NCBI GenBank assembly: GCA_003255025.1
Contig: QANY01011382.1
Span: 186,001 to 250,000, forward strand
Direction of reading: 5' to 3'
From: Datisca glomerata
Taxonomy: Eukaryota; Streptophyta; Magnoliopsida; Cucurbitales; Datiscaceae
DNA: 64,000 nt
Shown: positions 43,180 through 55,188 of the stretch, in pieces
Position numbering within the stretch: the first letter of the stretch is position 1
How the letters are laid out: each line of letters opens with the position of its first letter
Notes under the pieces: generated by a model
Databases searched by the model: none
The model's input: only the letters and a program-made list of their open reading frames with translations
Told to the model about the DNA's origin: nothing
Translations under genes and position numbers: made by a program

Positions 43180-45655
43180 CCTAAAAACATAAACGTTACG
43201 TCAAAAAAATAAACAATTTCATGAAGGCCGCTGCATCACAGGTAAATATTACATATAACACTAATTTATGCATGTGTAAGCATTTGTTTATATCATGAAG
43301 ACTAAATACATTTCTCTTATAGGAAAAAATAATAGAAAGCAAAAGGTTACAAGAAATTCGAACATCAACAATGGCGAGCAAAAAATGTGTGACAAAGATA
43401 AAACAACCTCAGCTTCAAGAAGAAGCGCCGCTGGAAGCAAATGAGACTACCACAAGAAATGCTCTTGCAGCCCAATACAAATGATCAAAACACAACGGTT
43501 AGAACAGAGGTAAACAAATTAAACAGTAACTTAAACTATACCTATAGTAGTTTTAGAAATATGATAACTCTTTTTTACGTAAATATTGTTGTTAATTATT
43601 AATTGGCAGGGCTACATTGTGTTTATGCTGACTAAGTTGTGGATAACTAACAAAAAGGTCAATATATATGGTAGAATTGAGTATTTGACAACTCTAAAAT
43701 GTTGATTGACACAAGAAGAAAGAGAGATTTTTAAGAAAACTTGTTTAAGAAACCTTCTGAACATTAAACTTGCCAAAATACCTCCTCAATTACTTCTACA
43801 TTTAGTTAGGAGACAATGTTTTAGCAACAATAATGATGAATTGTGTTTCAATTTTGAAGGCCAAGTTATTAGATCCGGTCTTAATGATTTTTCATTGATA
43901 ACGAGATTGAATGGCGGTACATATCCGCATTGAATAAAGAGACTTTACCTGATGGTCAATTAATTGATGAAGCTTTTCCAAATATCAAATCCATAACTAC
44001 ATCCATGTCTAGGGAAAGTCTTGTTTGTTTTTTTTAATGCGTTTAGATATGCAAGTCTAGAGATTAAAATCAAGTTGGGTAAACTTTTTTGCTTAGAGAA
44101 TCTTCTTTTACCAAAGCATATAGCTACCGGCATCGATATTGACCATTTGAAAATGGTCGATATTGATGAAGTTTTTGAAAATTATCCATGGGGGAGATTG
44201 TCATATGAGATGACAATTAGATTTTGTTAAAGTTGTGCACAACAATCCTACAGTGAAGGGGTTTAGATTTGAGGGCTCGCCATTGGCTCTAATTGTCTGG
44301 GCATATGAGGTGATCCACACAAATGCTTGCATCAGCACCGTACAATGCTTAGGGGGTGGGATATCAAGGATGTGCAATTAGAGGGGGGCGAGCAACCAAG
44401 CTGGAAGTAATTACAGATTAAAGTTTTTGACTCAGAAGAGGTAAATTTTTTATTCACTTTCTAGGTATATAAGCAGTAGTACATAAGTTTTTACTCTAAG
44501 TATATAATAAGTGTTTGTCATGTTAATGATTTATGTTTAATTTGATCTGAGTATTCTGCAGTGTTATATTGATGATTACATTCAGTATATGGGCAGTTTA
44601 TATAGAAAAGTATGTTTATTGTTTCAAAGATTATATAGAAAAGTATGCTTAATTTGATCTGAATATTCTGCAACGGTGTGTTGATGATTATATTCACTAT
44701 ATATACAGATTATATAGAAAAATATGTTTATTGTTTCATCTATTAGAATAACTACATATGGAACATAATATTTTTGTTGACTCATGGTATATAATAAGTA
44801 TCTGTCTGGAATAAATGAAGTAGTATATAAATGATTATTATCGATAACTAAATAGTTTTTATTTTCTTGTTGTTTTGAGGCTGCCTTACACAATTGGAGT
44901 ATATAAATCATAACATCTTATAATTGAACCAATTTTCCTTACACAATTGGAGATGGAAGCGCCATATATGGCTCATTTATTGAAGGGGAAGATGTGGAGA
45001 ATGAGAAAAATGGGGAAGAATCAAATTGTGAGCTGTTTGGTTTATTGATGAAAATACCAAAAAAGTTTTAAAACAGAGAGGCAATGGCAGTCATAGCCAA
45101 AAAAATTGACAAGTTGGAGAGAGTACAATATTAAAATAATATATCCATGGTAAGAATGGATATAAAGATGAGGGAAATCCATACTTTGTTAATTAATAAT
45201 GCCCAACAAATAGAGGCTGGAAAGGTAATAAGTTTACATACTACGCATAAATTTTTAGCATAGTAAATTTAAATACTAAGCATGATAATTATGTTGCATT
45301 CCCATTAATGAAAGGATAATGTTGTGACTACTGATACTGTTGCTATAAATGTTGATAATGCTGTTGAAAATGATACAACTGTTATGAACAAAGATGTAAA
45401 TGCAAACGTTAGACATAAAAGTGAAGATCAATATGTGACTACAATTCAAGAGTCACACACAAAGGTAATTGTAAAATGAGCTTATATATTTATTGATTAT
45501 TATGAACTAATGTTGACATACATAATGCAGGAAAAAAAGAAAAAACATCTGATGAAAGCAGTAGTAACAACGACTAACGTAAAAAAGTCACGGCCGCTAA
45601 TGAAAATGGCAGAAAAAGAGCAGCAAGCACAACCATCAACAGAAAAGGCAAAAAT
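43180..45655 (+). pseudogene. DUF1985-domain gene remnant (Mutator-like element passenger type)
   Basis: Best parts: 43706-43933, reading FKKTCLRNLLNIKLAKIPPQ, then LVRRQCFSNNNDELCFNFEG and LNDFSLITRLNGG, and 44021-44230 with YPWGRLSYEMTI. After a frameshift, VVHNNPTVKGFRFEGSPLAL and VWAYEVIH follow (about 44230-44320). This order is that of DUF1985, found in plant genes fused to a Ulp1-like SUMO protease and often carried by Mutator-like elements of the KI/CUMULE kind. Later Lys- and Asn-rich pieces (45100-45655) fit the linker; no Ulp1 catalytic domain is present because copia A2 starts at 45660. Several introns are probable, with AG|GTAA junctions near 43240 and 43511. Not functional. Confidence 0.75.
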
Positions 45656-47399
45656 TGGAATTCCTAGGAAATTCTAGCGCCGACACCAGAAATTAGATTT
45701 CCAACGCTGGCGTCGCCGGTGGTCAAACGGTAGGGATGCCATTGGAAATTGGCATCTGTGATGCCACCGATAGTGTTGTTGGAGGCTTGACAGCTAGCGA
45801 TGATCGATGGTGGTAGACGGCAGAGGCTGACGATTGTCGACGATGGTGGGAGAGTTCTATCGTCAGTGGAAATTGTTGTCACTGCGAGGGAAGTTTCATA
45901 GAAATTATGATACCAAATTACCCTATCTTTATAGAGTTTTACGAAAACCCTATCTCTGTAGAGTTTTACGAAAACCCTATCTCTATCTTTTATCTTTTAA
46001 ATTTCAAAATTAATGTAATATTAAATTTAATTATTTATTATTAATTTTATGAAAATTAAAATTAATTGATTGATTGAGTTTGACCTAAATTTGATAAGCC
46101 ATTAAATTATTTTTTAACCAATCAAATTCAATATTTTTAAAAGATAATTATAGAGATCATTTAATTGGGAAAAATAGTTTATTCTAATTAAAAAGGTTTT
46201 GTTCAAAGCTTGGAAATTATAAAGATGGACCTCTGGTGGAGAAGGGGTTATTTTGGAGATATGTACTCATGAAGTCCTCTAGTAATTTTATTTCTAATTT
46301 CCAATGGTTGTAATATAGAAATGCCAGATAGTCTCCCGGTTCACCATTAGTTTATTTTACTGTTGAATAAATATGTATTGATATGATTGATAACATAAAC
46401 ATACATTAGTCATTCACATGTCATACATGAAACCCCACACAGTTTTATTTGATCATGGTTTTCATTAGTAGAAACATGATTGATTAGGATTGTCCTAATA
46501 TGTTTATATGACTTGCTTTGAGAAATCTATTGCATGTAAGCTGCTAGGTTCTAATTAGTTAAAATTTAGTAATCACACCACTCTAAAGGCTATAGTAACA
46601 TTTATGATCACCAACTTTATTAAAAGAGTTCTATTAAAGTTTTATGAATATAATTAATTTGTTATTGTAAGTCATCTAATTATGACTTAGGCACTTTAGA
46701 AGGTTAAATGAACTTAGACCAATAAGATTGTATTAACTAGTTAATTTCACATTCATAGGGTTATTGTTTTAACTAGTAATTAATTTAGAATTAATTGATT
46801 AGTTAAAATAAAAACACATTATCCTAAATAGTGAGTGGGAGAAGGTTGACATGTCAATGTGACATATGGTCTCCATTATTAGTACACCACTATGAGGTAG
46901 AGTGGGGACCTCGAGATGGCTTTGTTTTCATCCCCTTAAGGAAGGTTTCGAGCTGTATCAATATCAAGGTTGGACTTCTTAAGAAGATAGGACTAAGTGA
47001 TGTAACTTAGTTTTGACCGACCCTAAGGCGACATATTCTAAAACAAGTCATGAAATCTGAAATAATGGTTTACACTCACACGATCACAATTAGACTTTGA
47101 ATGGATAATTGTGACTTGAACGAATTAACGATATCTTATTGTTAAAATAAAAAAATATGAGATATTTTAAATTTTAATTAATAAGGATGAGAATGTCTCA
47201 TAGACAGTCTAAGATTAATCTGACTGACCCTAAGGCAGCACATTAATTGTTAGGTTGTCTTATCGTGGATTAGTAAATAATAAATTTATGTGTTTATTAC
47301 ATTGCATTCATGCATCACGTTTACTTTCCGAATATCTGGATATTTATTTTATTATATTGAATTATGATATTTTATTTTTCAGTAATTATTATATCTACC

Positions 47400-47890
47400 A
47401 TGTGCAATATTATTACTGTTTTACTTGCACTTGAGATATTAAATGATGATAACTCCATAATATGGAAATTCAAATCGAACATGTTGCTAGTTTATGAGCA
47501 TAATGAATTTATTCTTGCTGAAGAAAGTCCTAAAAGGCATGTAGCCAATACTTGGATTATTGAAACAAGGGGCTACCATTGGGGTAATGTTAATGTTACT
47601 GAGAAAACCCTTCTCCATATGTTGTTAATAGTAATAAAAAGAAGAAGAAGAATGGTCTTATTCATGAATGAATTGGGAAAGCCAACGGAAAGATTCGATT
47701 CTGAGTAGAGCCGGTGCTGCTGTCGCCTGCGGAAAACAAGATAATGATGAAAAGAAGGCCAAAAGGTCAGCCGAGGGTGAGAAGAACAATATTGACAACG
47801 AACTCGCTGGAAAAATTTTCATTGTGGAGTCGAAGATCATTGAAAGAGAAAACGTAACAAATATTTCTCTGAGCTGAAAAAAATGTAAAT
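47400..47890 (+). pseudogene. Copia A2 shortened gag
   Basis: MCNIITVLLALEILNDDNSI, then LLVYEHNEFILAEE and NTWIIE, then a one-base shift and a Lys/Arg-rich linker. The same capsid-lacking junction as in A1 and A3 is present. A 58-base-scale insertion with ATTCATGAATGAATTGGG and GTCGCCTGCGG, not seen in A1, lies around 47655-47740. The knuckle region (about 47805-47865) has lost its cysteines. Confidence 0.72.
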
Positions 47891-47904
47891 ATGATTTACT
47901 TATA

Positions 47905-48258
47905 CTTGAATCTTGTTTAGTGGAGTATGATTTGACATTATGGATATTGGATTCAAGAGCCACTAACCATGTATATCCTTCTCTGCAAATGCTTGATTCA
48001 TTAAGGGAGCTGGCTGATGACAAGGTGATAATGAGAGTTGGCAGTGGTGTGCTCGTGTCAGCGAAAGCATTGGGGATAGTCCGCCTTAATTTTGGAAATG
48101 ATTATTTAGTTTTGAACGTTGTTTATTATATTCTTGGATTTTTAAAAAATTTGATCTCTCTTTCTTTACTACATGTACAATTTTTTGAAGTTTCTTTAAT
48201 TAATAATGAGTTTATTATTTTTAAGAATAGATTCAATATTTGTTATGTAAAAGTTTCG
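47905..48258 (+). pseudogene. Copia A2 protease fragment
   Basis: LTLWILDSRATNHVYPSLQM, VIMRVGSGVLVSAKALGIV, LNFGNDYLVLNVVYY and LKNLISLSLLHVQ are in one open frame (47920-48393). The active-site triplet is DSR, with ATNH retained; A1 also has DSR at this site. Homology ends near 48258 after VKVS-type codons. Confidence 0.82.
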
Positions 48259-48261
48259 TTA

Positions 48262-48605
48262 CTACATGAACTCAATCATAGATCGACTACTAGGATCCAC
48301 AGTAGTAGTCTTCATTTTGGTTGTGCCCCTCTTCTTTCTAGGATTAGGAACATTTTCTCCGGATGTTGGCAATTGTGTTTCAGGCATATCTAATGAGCTA
48401 GTTGCATGAGAGCTTTCTCCTTGTACCAAATCATGAAGAGATCTCCAAGCATTCCCCATATATTCATTAAGGCCATTTTGGGAAGGGATATAACGATGAG
48501 GAGATCCTTGAATGGAAGAAGATAACCTTCTAAGTGCCCCCTAGTTCGATTGGCAGGTGAATCTAGGAGAATTAACACTTCTTGTGGCAAAGTTTCAGAA
48601 GTCAT
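48262..48605 (-). pseudogene. Unidentified reading-frame remnant
   Basis: The frame starting at 48605 (MTSETLPQEVLILLDSPANR) changes near 48520, and a second frame (48459-48262) runs MGNAWRSLHDLVQGESSHAT to a stop at 48262 after SSRSMIEFM. A Pro/Arg/Lys-rich tail (ENVPNPRKKRG) gives a nuclear-protein-like composition. I recognise no family. It is flanked on the right by a copia LTR piece on the same strand and on the left by copia A2 in the opposite sense. It may belong to the transposase gene at 49500-51349, split by the LTR. Confidence 0.4.
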
Positions 48606-48609
48606 ATGG

Positions 48610-49495
48610 AAAGTGTAGGATGATTAGGTTTTAAAATTAATGAAAACATATTTGAACCACGAACTGTTCGTGGGCAGAATATCAATTTTTTTTTCATTTA
48701 ACTTAGTTAATCATACTAAATAATTTAAAACAAATTTCTAATTAATCATGCATATACGATGTTTAAAACAAAATAGATTGAAGGAGAAACTATTTTCACC
48801 TATACAATGTATCAGAGATAATCTGAACTGGCGGAACTCCCTCGATCGTTCTTCGTGTTCTTCAAACTCTGAGATCCAAATCACAAACTTGATCTCCATG
48901 AACGAATTACGATCGATCCATCAACAATCACTAATTAATTTTAGAAATATGTCTCACGAGAATTTTATGTAGGAATTTGAGTGTGGGCTCTCAAAATGAT
49001 CAAATGAACAAATTGAATATTTTCCCTTCGATATTAATGAATTGCGGCAGCAACTTTGTAGAGATGAGAAACGTTGTTCTCTTTGTATGACCACACACCT
49101 TAGTTGTTCACTTGTGTCTCTCTTCCTTAATCATAAGGACTCTGTATTAATATCTTATATATGCATATACCAAAAGAGTCACAACTATATCTGTATGTGA
49201 TATCAATTACTTATGTGCAATCAGATTGCTACAATAATTATATAGATCAATTTCAGAATCTTACAGATATACCCTATATATGATATTTCTGAAAATTATC
49301 TCTATATACACATAGATGTCAAAAATTGTTTTATTCCCTAGAGTTAGAGTTATATTGAAATTCATCAACTCAATTGATAAATATAATTGATCATTATCAA
49401 TTAATTAATTAATTTTTATTTAACTAATTTTTCAATAATTAGAAAATAATAAATTAATTAATTCAATACACTAATCAAAAAAGGGTAACTCCGAT
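48610..49495 (-). mobile_element. 3' part of a copia LTR related to family B, inverted
   Basis: On the minus strand, landmarks match the LTR at 55189-57047 in order: AATTGAT(A/G)ATGATCAATT near the left, CATTTTGAGAGCCCACACTC (TTATTTTGAGAGCTCACTCT in B), GAGACATATTTCTAAAA, GTGATTGTTGATGG, GAAGAACACGAAG, ATATTCTGCCCACGAACAGT and TTCGTGGTTCAA. The 5' half of the LTR is missing at about 49495, where transposase codons begin. Confidence 0.65.
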
Positions 49496-49499
49496 AAGC

Positions 49500-51349
49500 T
49501 GTAGAATATTATAGGGATCATGTTCTGAACCATTTCAAAAGAGTTCGCCTGTGTCTTACACTCTGCTTTCGTTGACTGTTTATTTTTTTCATTTCATCCA
49601 TACAGAGTTCAAACTTTCTTTGTTGATGTTGCATTCCCGCTCTAAATACTAAATTTTTCAGAGCCTTGTTCTTGTATTTGTCATTCAAGTTACTCGCAAC
49701 ATTCCTCAAACAATATCGATGATGGCCTAATGGTTCTGACCACCCAAGTTGCTGATTATGTGTTGCAACTTTTATACCAGCATGTCAGTTAAATATTAAC
49801 ACAAGTCACTCTCTCTGCGTAACGTAACGCCTCAAGCAATACAAAAACCATGTCCAACTATCTATGATTTCCTCATCAACTATAGCATAAGCAATTGGAA
49901 AAATACGTTCGTTTGAATCAACTGACGTGGCAATCAACAACTTGTGCTTATATTTGTCATATAAAAATGTGCCATGAATTTGAATGACTGGTCTACAATA
50001 TTTGAATCCTTCTATAGCAGCAGCATAAGATCAACACATATCTGAATATCACATTACGTGGTTCACCGATGTTATATGCTTTCCATTGAACTGCAGTCCA
50101 TGATTCAACTTCACAAGCATATTCAACCATATTGGTAGTTGCTGGTAAGATTAACCCCAATCACCAAACACTTTAACAATTACTTTTCATTTAGCTTCCT
50201 ATATCTTTCTATAATGCACATCGTATCCAAATTTATTTTTCACCATCTGATGAAGTGCTGCAACAGATGTAATTGGATCTCGTTTCACGACACCCTGAAA
50301 CTCTCGTGCAATCAATGTTGAGTCCAACTGTGAATGGTCTTGTGATAATCTTGGATAGAGACATATGTGAGGTCGGATGTATTAAGTTATTTCAAACATA
50401 TTATGTGATTTTCAAGACATGCACGAACTTTTCATTGACAACCTTCATTAAACTTCTTGCATTTTATAACCCAAAGATTTAGTAATGACTCTACCACACT
50501 AAAATGTTGATGTCTGAGTATCAAATATATTTTTAAAGCATATTTAAGGTCTGCTTTACTTCCAAAACGTAAACTTTTGTATAATTCATTTATTTCATTC
50601 CATATCCTAGTAAGTTGGATGGATATATGATATAGCTTTGCATTTATGGCATCCTGATCGAACTGAGCAAGGAATGCTGAAGAGGGTTCATGCTGGAGTA
50701 TTTCAGTTGATGGGTGCACAACATCATCCTCTTCAACTTGGTCATCATATTCATCAATAACATTACAAGCATTTATCTACTCAAACTCTACCAAGAAGAA
50801 ACTACGTGGAGGGTTAGATGGATTCACATGAACGTCATGAGCATCTGCATCTTCATGTGGCAAATAACTACTACTAGGTATATTTTCTTACACTGTATGA
50901 TACATGTCATTGTCATGGAATGGAGGAGAAATTGTTGCACTATCGTGTACCTCAACTTCACCACACATATTGTCACTATATAAGTTTATGCTAGGACCTG
51001 CTACATCTCGAGCATTTTTGGTTAAATATAACTCAATTATATTTAACGGAGGAATTTGAAACACAATAGTAAACATCACATGAGCATCGTTATCATTCCG
51101 TATAAGAAATTTCACATAGTTGAATGACCCAACACTAAGAGTAAGTAGATAACGATAAACTATGTCCAAGTTCTAATGTAGACGGTCAATTGACAAAGTT
51201 TCACATAAAGTATTATATAACTCGTTAAAAATAATCTTCTTATGAATTACAATTCTTCTCATTGAAGGTTGATCATAAGAAACTCCATTTGCACCGATTA
51301 CGACATTACCATTCATGTAACATAAAACTACCATAGGTCTTTCCTCCAT
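49500..51349 (-). pseudogene. Mutator-like (MULE) transposase pseudogene
   Basis: On the minus strand: start MEERPMVVLCYMNGNVVIGA at 51349, then NELYNTLCETLSIDR, a stop, and DIVYRYLLTLSVGSFNYVKF; an acidic linker; LRFGSKADLKYALKIYLILR at about 50574 (the MuDR domain); and, from about 49990, YDKYKHKLLIATSVDSNERI, FPIAYAIVDEEIIDSWTWFL and HAGIKVATHNQ, the MULE catalytic region. The aspartate of the usual IDGTxL motif reads His (IHGTF). GHHRYCLRNVASNLNDKYKN completes the core before the LTR piece at 49495. About eight stops or shifts. The enzyme would bind and cut MULE termini; the zinc-finger end is missing. The convergent DUF1985 remnant at 43180 fits a single dismembered KI/CUMULE-type element. 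Confidence 0.85.
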
Positions 51350-51879
51350 CTGTCAACATACTAAGCAATACACAATAATTTCAAAACTAGATCTAGAAAT
51401 TCTACAAATTCAAACTTAATAACTAAAATTTCATAATATATCAACCCATTCATAAATAAAATTTTACAAATTAAGAGTTTAAACATCACATCATTGAAAA
51501 ATTCATCTAAAATTTGAGAATCCAAAACACATGAAAATCTAGGATTTGAGAGAGATTAAAGAGAGATATTACAAAATTGATGAAATATATCCATACAACA
51601 TTCATAAAAAATGAATAATTTCAAGATTTGAAGAACAAATGAGTTAGAATTATACTTAGGGTTTGAGGTGTTCTTGCTAGTGATTTGAGAAATTGAGAAT
51701 TTCTTTTTGTGAATGAGAGTGAGATAAGAGTGAGAAGGTCTAATGCCGGTGAAATGGCAATAAACTCCAAACACAATCAATAGCGAATGACGACGGGGAA
51801 GGTTGTTGGCGGGCTGAGGGGCTTTTTGTTTGCGAGATGGCAGTAAACTTTGGTTTCTGTATTGTGAGTTTTAAAGGTA
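51350..51879. other. Upstream region of the MULE transposase remnant
   Basis: No gene. A minus-strand frame at 51780-51556 is unrecognised. No terminal inverted repeat partner was found for this end. Confidence 0.35.
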
Positions 51880-52050
51880 GCGTTGAAGGCATCTTTTAAG
51901 ACGTCTTCTACTATTATTGAAGACGTCTTTTATAAAGAGGATTTCTACTTTAATGAATGCGTTTTTACAAAATACGTCTTCTACGTGACCTCATTTTTTG
52001 TTACGCCACCACGAAGACGTCTTTTGCAAAGACACATTCGTCTTAGCTAT
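51880..52050. repeat. Cluster of AAGACGTCTT palindromes
   Basis: AAGACGTCTT occurs at about 51899, 51922 and 52014, with related TACGTCTTCTACG near 51978 and CATTCGTCTTAGC near 52038. Flanking bases are also partly shared (GAAGACGTCTTTT). Spacing is irregular, 20-60 bp. Clustered short palindromes are usual near ends of CACTA elements, as binding sites of a TNPA-like protein, but no CACTA terminus is adjacent. Confidence 0.6.
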
Positions 52051-52895
52051 AGCATTTCACTTTCATTTTGGAATTAGTTTCAAAAATACTGTATTTTAAT
52101 TATTTTTTCTAAAAATACTGTAGAATACTCAAAATTCCGTATAAAGAGTATAATCACGCACACGCTTTCCACTCAGTTCCCACGATCCCTCACCACTCAA
52201 TTTCTAATTAGAATTATCATGAACTCTGGCAAACAGAGTTGACAGAAACAAAGGCACCGAAAGAGAAAGAGGGTGCAGAAAACATGAAGACTAGTGGCAA
52301 TTACCTTCATAAAGTCCCAGAATGTAAGTTCAATAAACTTTGCCAACGTTCGATAAACTCTCCTCAAACCCAAATGCAAATCCTTTCCTGTATGCCCAGA
52401 AATCGGGGAACATAGACCCCTAATCAACTCAGAAAACTCAAAATCAAACAAGAATTTGAGAATAAATTAATACCCTTACCTCCGAGAGAGCTGATCGAGA
52501 GAGACACGAGATAGGTAGGTTTTGATCGAAACCCCTTACATGATCGAGAGCTAGCAGCTGAATCTGTTCGAGAGAGAGAGAGCGAAGAGAGACGGCTCGG
52601 CAGTGAAGGAATGGGAAATCGTCGAGAGAGCTAAGGGAGACTTCACCAAATTTTTACGAAAGAGGGGTTCTTCGTTCTTCTGTTCGAGAGAGAGATGCAA
52701 GAGAGCTAAGGTCTTCAATTTGGGAAAGTGAGGTGGGATTCAGCTTCACGAAATTTTCATTCAGCGCATCTTGCTTTTGTCCTAAACGGCATCGTTTTGG
52801 AAGATACAGCAACAGTAGCGCTTTCTTTTAAGTTCTACACGACTCTTTAAAGCCCCTGTAAATTAGTCCCGTAAAAGACCAAAATTGTTGTAGTG
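52051..52895 (-). mobile_element. Terminal part of a second CACTA element
   Basis: On the minus strand the segment begins CACTACAACAATTTTGGTC at 52895. The base triplet ACA (52896-52898) would be one copy of the three-base target duplication. Inside lie TTTTACGGGACTAATTT, a pyrimidine-rich leader (minus sense of the GAGAGA-rich 52480-52720) and an open frame 52451-52197 without known domain, ending at a possible splice donor. The layout parallels the first 450 bp of the element at 39215. The other end of this element was not found in the window. Confidence 0.6.
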
Positions 52896-52896
52896 A

Positions 52897-53788
52897 CACT
52901 CAAGATATTTTTGATCCAGTTTGTTAGAATTGAAGCATTTGTTTTGAAGCTTTGGTATATTTGAAACCCTGTCTCTTGGTCTCAGCTTGCTCGGACCTTT
53001 CTCATTGTTGTTGGTCGTTTTGGTTTTGAAACCTTGATCATCCTCTGCAATAACTTTGTTATACCAACAAGTTTTGACCATCTTCTTTCAAATAACCTAT
53101 TATTTTCTTTAATTTAAAGTTAAGTAATGAGATCTTCGATACTCAATTCATTTCTTTTGTGCTTGATAATTCTTAGAATCCTTCCATCCAATAGGCAATG
53201 ACTCAGTAATACAAACTACTTAAAATGATTCACTCAACATCACTCCTTCAGCATAAATCTCGTGTAGGATAATTTGTAGTTCTTGCACTTGACTGATCAC
53301 CATTTTTTAACCTTCCATTTTAAACTCCAAAAAATGGGTCACGATAAAGTTATTGGCACAAGCATCCTCAACCTTGACTTTCATTCAAAGATTCCTTTAG
53401 ATCTTTTATTATTTTCTTGTCAGAATAAACATTATACAAGGAATTAGCAAGACCATTCATTATGTAATTTCTACATAATAATATGAATGTTTAGAAATAT
53501 TGCTCATCATCATTTAGCTTAGGAGCTTCTTCAGTTAAACACTTTGCCAGATTCAACGTGGTCAGATAAAAGAGCATCTTTTGTTTTCACAATTTGCAAT
53601 TCAGATCGTTAAATTTCTTAGGTTTCTCTCCATAAGAAATAGCCATAGGAATCAATGTCATACGGGCTACAAGGGTCGCAATAAGGTTCTGCACACCTAG
53701 ATTTATCGTTTGAGTCCCAACAGTAGGGTTCTGCCCTTGGTTTTCAACAGCATGATTCACTACAACATTATTGTTTATTTCAGTTATC
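52897..53788 (-). pseudogene. Ty1/copia gag remnant interrupted by the CACTA end (element E)
   Basis: On the minus strand: MAISYGEKPKKFNDLNCK, then KMLFYLTTL-like, LTEEAPKLNDDEQ-like, MNGLANSLYNVYSDKK, FLEFKMEG, QVQELQIILHEIYAEGVMLS and GWKDSKNY. These follow the common copia gag beginning MAISHGEKPxKFxGLNFKRW. The basic linker leads to KCFNSNKLDQKYLECH, a CCHC knuckle with second Cys to Ser and His to Gln. The CACTA terminus follows immediately after the knuckle. The rest of the element (protease onward) is not found on the other side. Confidence 0.82.
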
Positions 53789-53944
53789 ATATTTCCTTAT
53801 CCGAAATATAAGCCATAAGTGTATCAACACTTTAAAAATTATGCTATTTTCTTAAAGACGAAAATATGGTAATTTTTCTAATATTTTTCAAAACAAATCA
53901 AATAACACCTTTACAGATAACTATTAAGATGAAACTTTATGTGA

Positions 53945-55188
53945 TTGAAGGTTAATCAAAAGCTCTGTGAGTTCAGTTATTATTTTCTCTTAGATTTTTG
54001 TTTCATAAAATAGTCATTCTCTAAAATCTATAGATCTCATATGTTGAGTATATCTAGAAATAAAAAGTGTCTTTAATTTATTTTATGTGGCCACACACAT
54101 CCTATTGTGTTTGAGAATTTGGCTTGGAAGATCTTGGTGTAGATCTCACAGTCCATTGTTCGTGAGATTACAAGTTCGTTGTTTACAAGGACGCTTGATA
54201 AGACTATAAGAGATATAAATCTTATCTTTCTATGTTTAGATTTAATGTGTGTGTATATAATGGATCTAATGAGAAAATGAATTGATGTACCCTAACATTG
54301 AAGCATAGAATTTGATGTAATTTATTTTCTGCAAAAGTTGTATTAATTTTTTAAATTCCATGTAATCCGTCGCCACCTCAAAAAGTCATCGTCGAAAGCT
54401 GCCGCTGTTCTCCTTATCATCGTCATCTCTACCGTCGTCAAATGTCACTGCCATCATCGTCACCGCCGCTGCCATTGCCTGCCGCCTTGCTGCTACTATT
54501 GCCGCTGCCTGTTGCCTCGCCGTGCCACCTCCAGTTGTCCATTATTGTGCCCTGCACAGATGATTACCTAATTGGGATTTTAGAAACCTAGAGTTTTTAG
54601 AAAACTAGGAATTTTGGAAACCCTAGTTTGCACAATGTCATTGGGCAATTGGGCTAGCATAGACCCATCAAGCCTATTGAGGTATAGGACTAAGTAAGAG
54701 TTGTTTGGCTCAAATAATTTGTAGGGGTTTAGGATTTGATTCCAAACTCAATCTGGTCCCTAAAATTAATTTTATTTGATTCTGTAAATTTTCAACACTA
54801 ATTAATTGAAATTTATTTAATAAATTATTTTTTAAAATAAATCAATTGATTAATTTGCTTGATAATTTATTTATCAAAGTAAAAATTGTTGACAAATTAA
54901 GTTTTAAATTTAATTTGAATTTTAAAATGTGATTGAACTTTTGTAAAGAGTTACAAAGTGGTGGGAGTCCCAGAAGGAGAAGGAGAAAATTACGTACTCC
55001 ATGAAGATTAGTTTTTAAATCATTATAAGTTATTTATTATTCTTTTATGGGTTATATTTGAAAATAAGGCAATAGGGAGGTTAATTTTGAATGAATGATT
55101 TATTATTAATCTCGTATCAGCATAAAACATGACGTATAGAAATAAAGATACACTAATATCAAAATGTCATGTAGCATGTATATGCTAT
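53945..55188 (+). mobile_element. Leader fragment of a family A copia element
   Basis: From about 53945 to 54180 the sequence follows the A1 leader (26660-26890): AATCTATAGATCTCATATG, GTTGAGTATATCTAGA, CCACACACATCCTA, AAGATCTTGGTGTAGATCTC, TCCATTGTTCGTGAGA. A GC-rich island with many GCC/GCTG trinucleotides (54365-54540) takes the place of the A1 island but is not clearly the same sequence. Beyond 54600 no further match is certain. Confidence 0.6.

Larger units (their letters stand above)
45660..48258 (+). mobile_element. Copia A2: leader, gag and protease fragment without LTRs
   Basis: Homologous to copia A1 from its GC-rich leader island (26903) through the leader (GACCGACCCTAAGGCG at 47017-47032 and about 28363) to protease. 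The 5' LTR and primer site are absent at the left junction; the right junction at 48258 falls in protease, where a minus-strand unrelated frame begins. A 28 bp unit (TAGAGTTTTACGAAAACCCT) is duplicated at about 45930-45985. Confidence 0.82.

Noticed and set aside
53755..53772. CACTACAACATTATTG as another CACTA end
   Set aside because: Lies inside the coding sequence of copia gag E with continuous homology on both sides; chance match.
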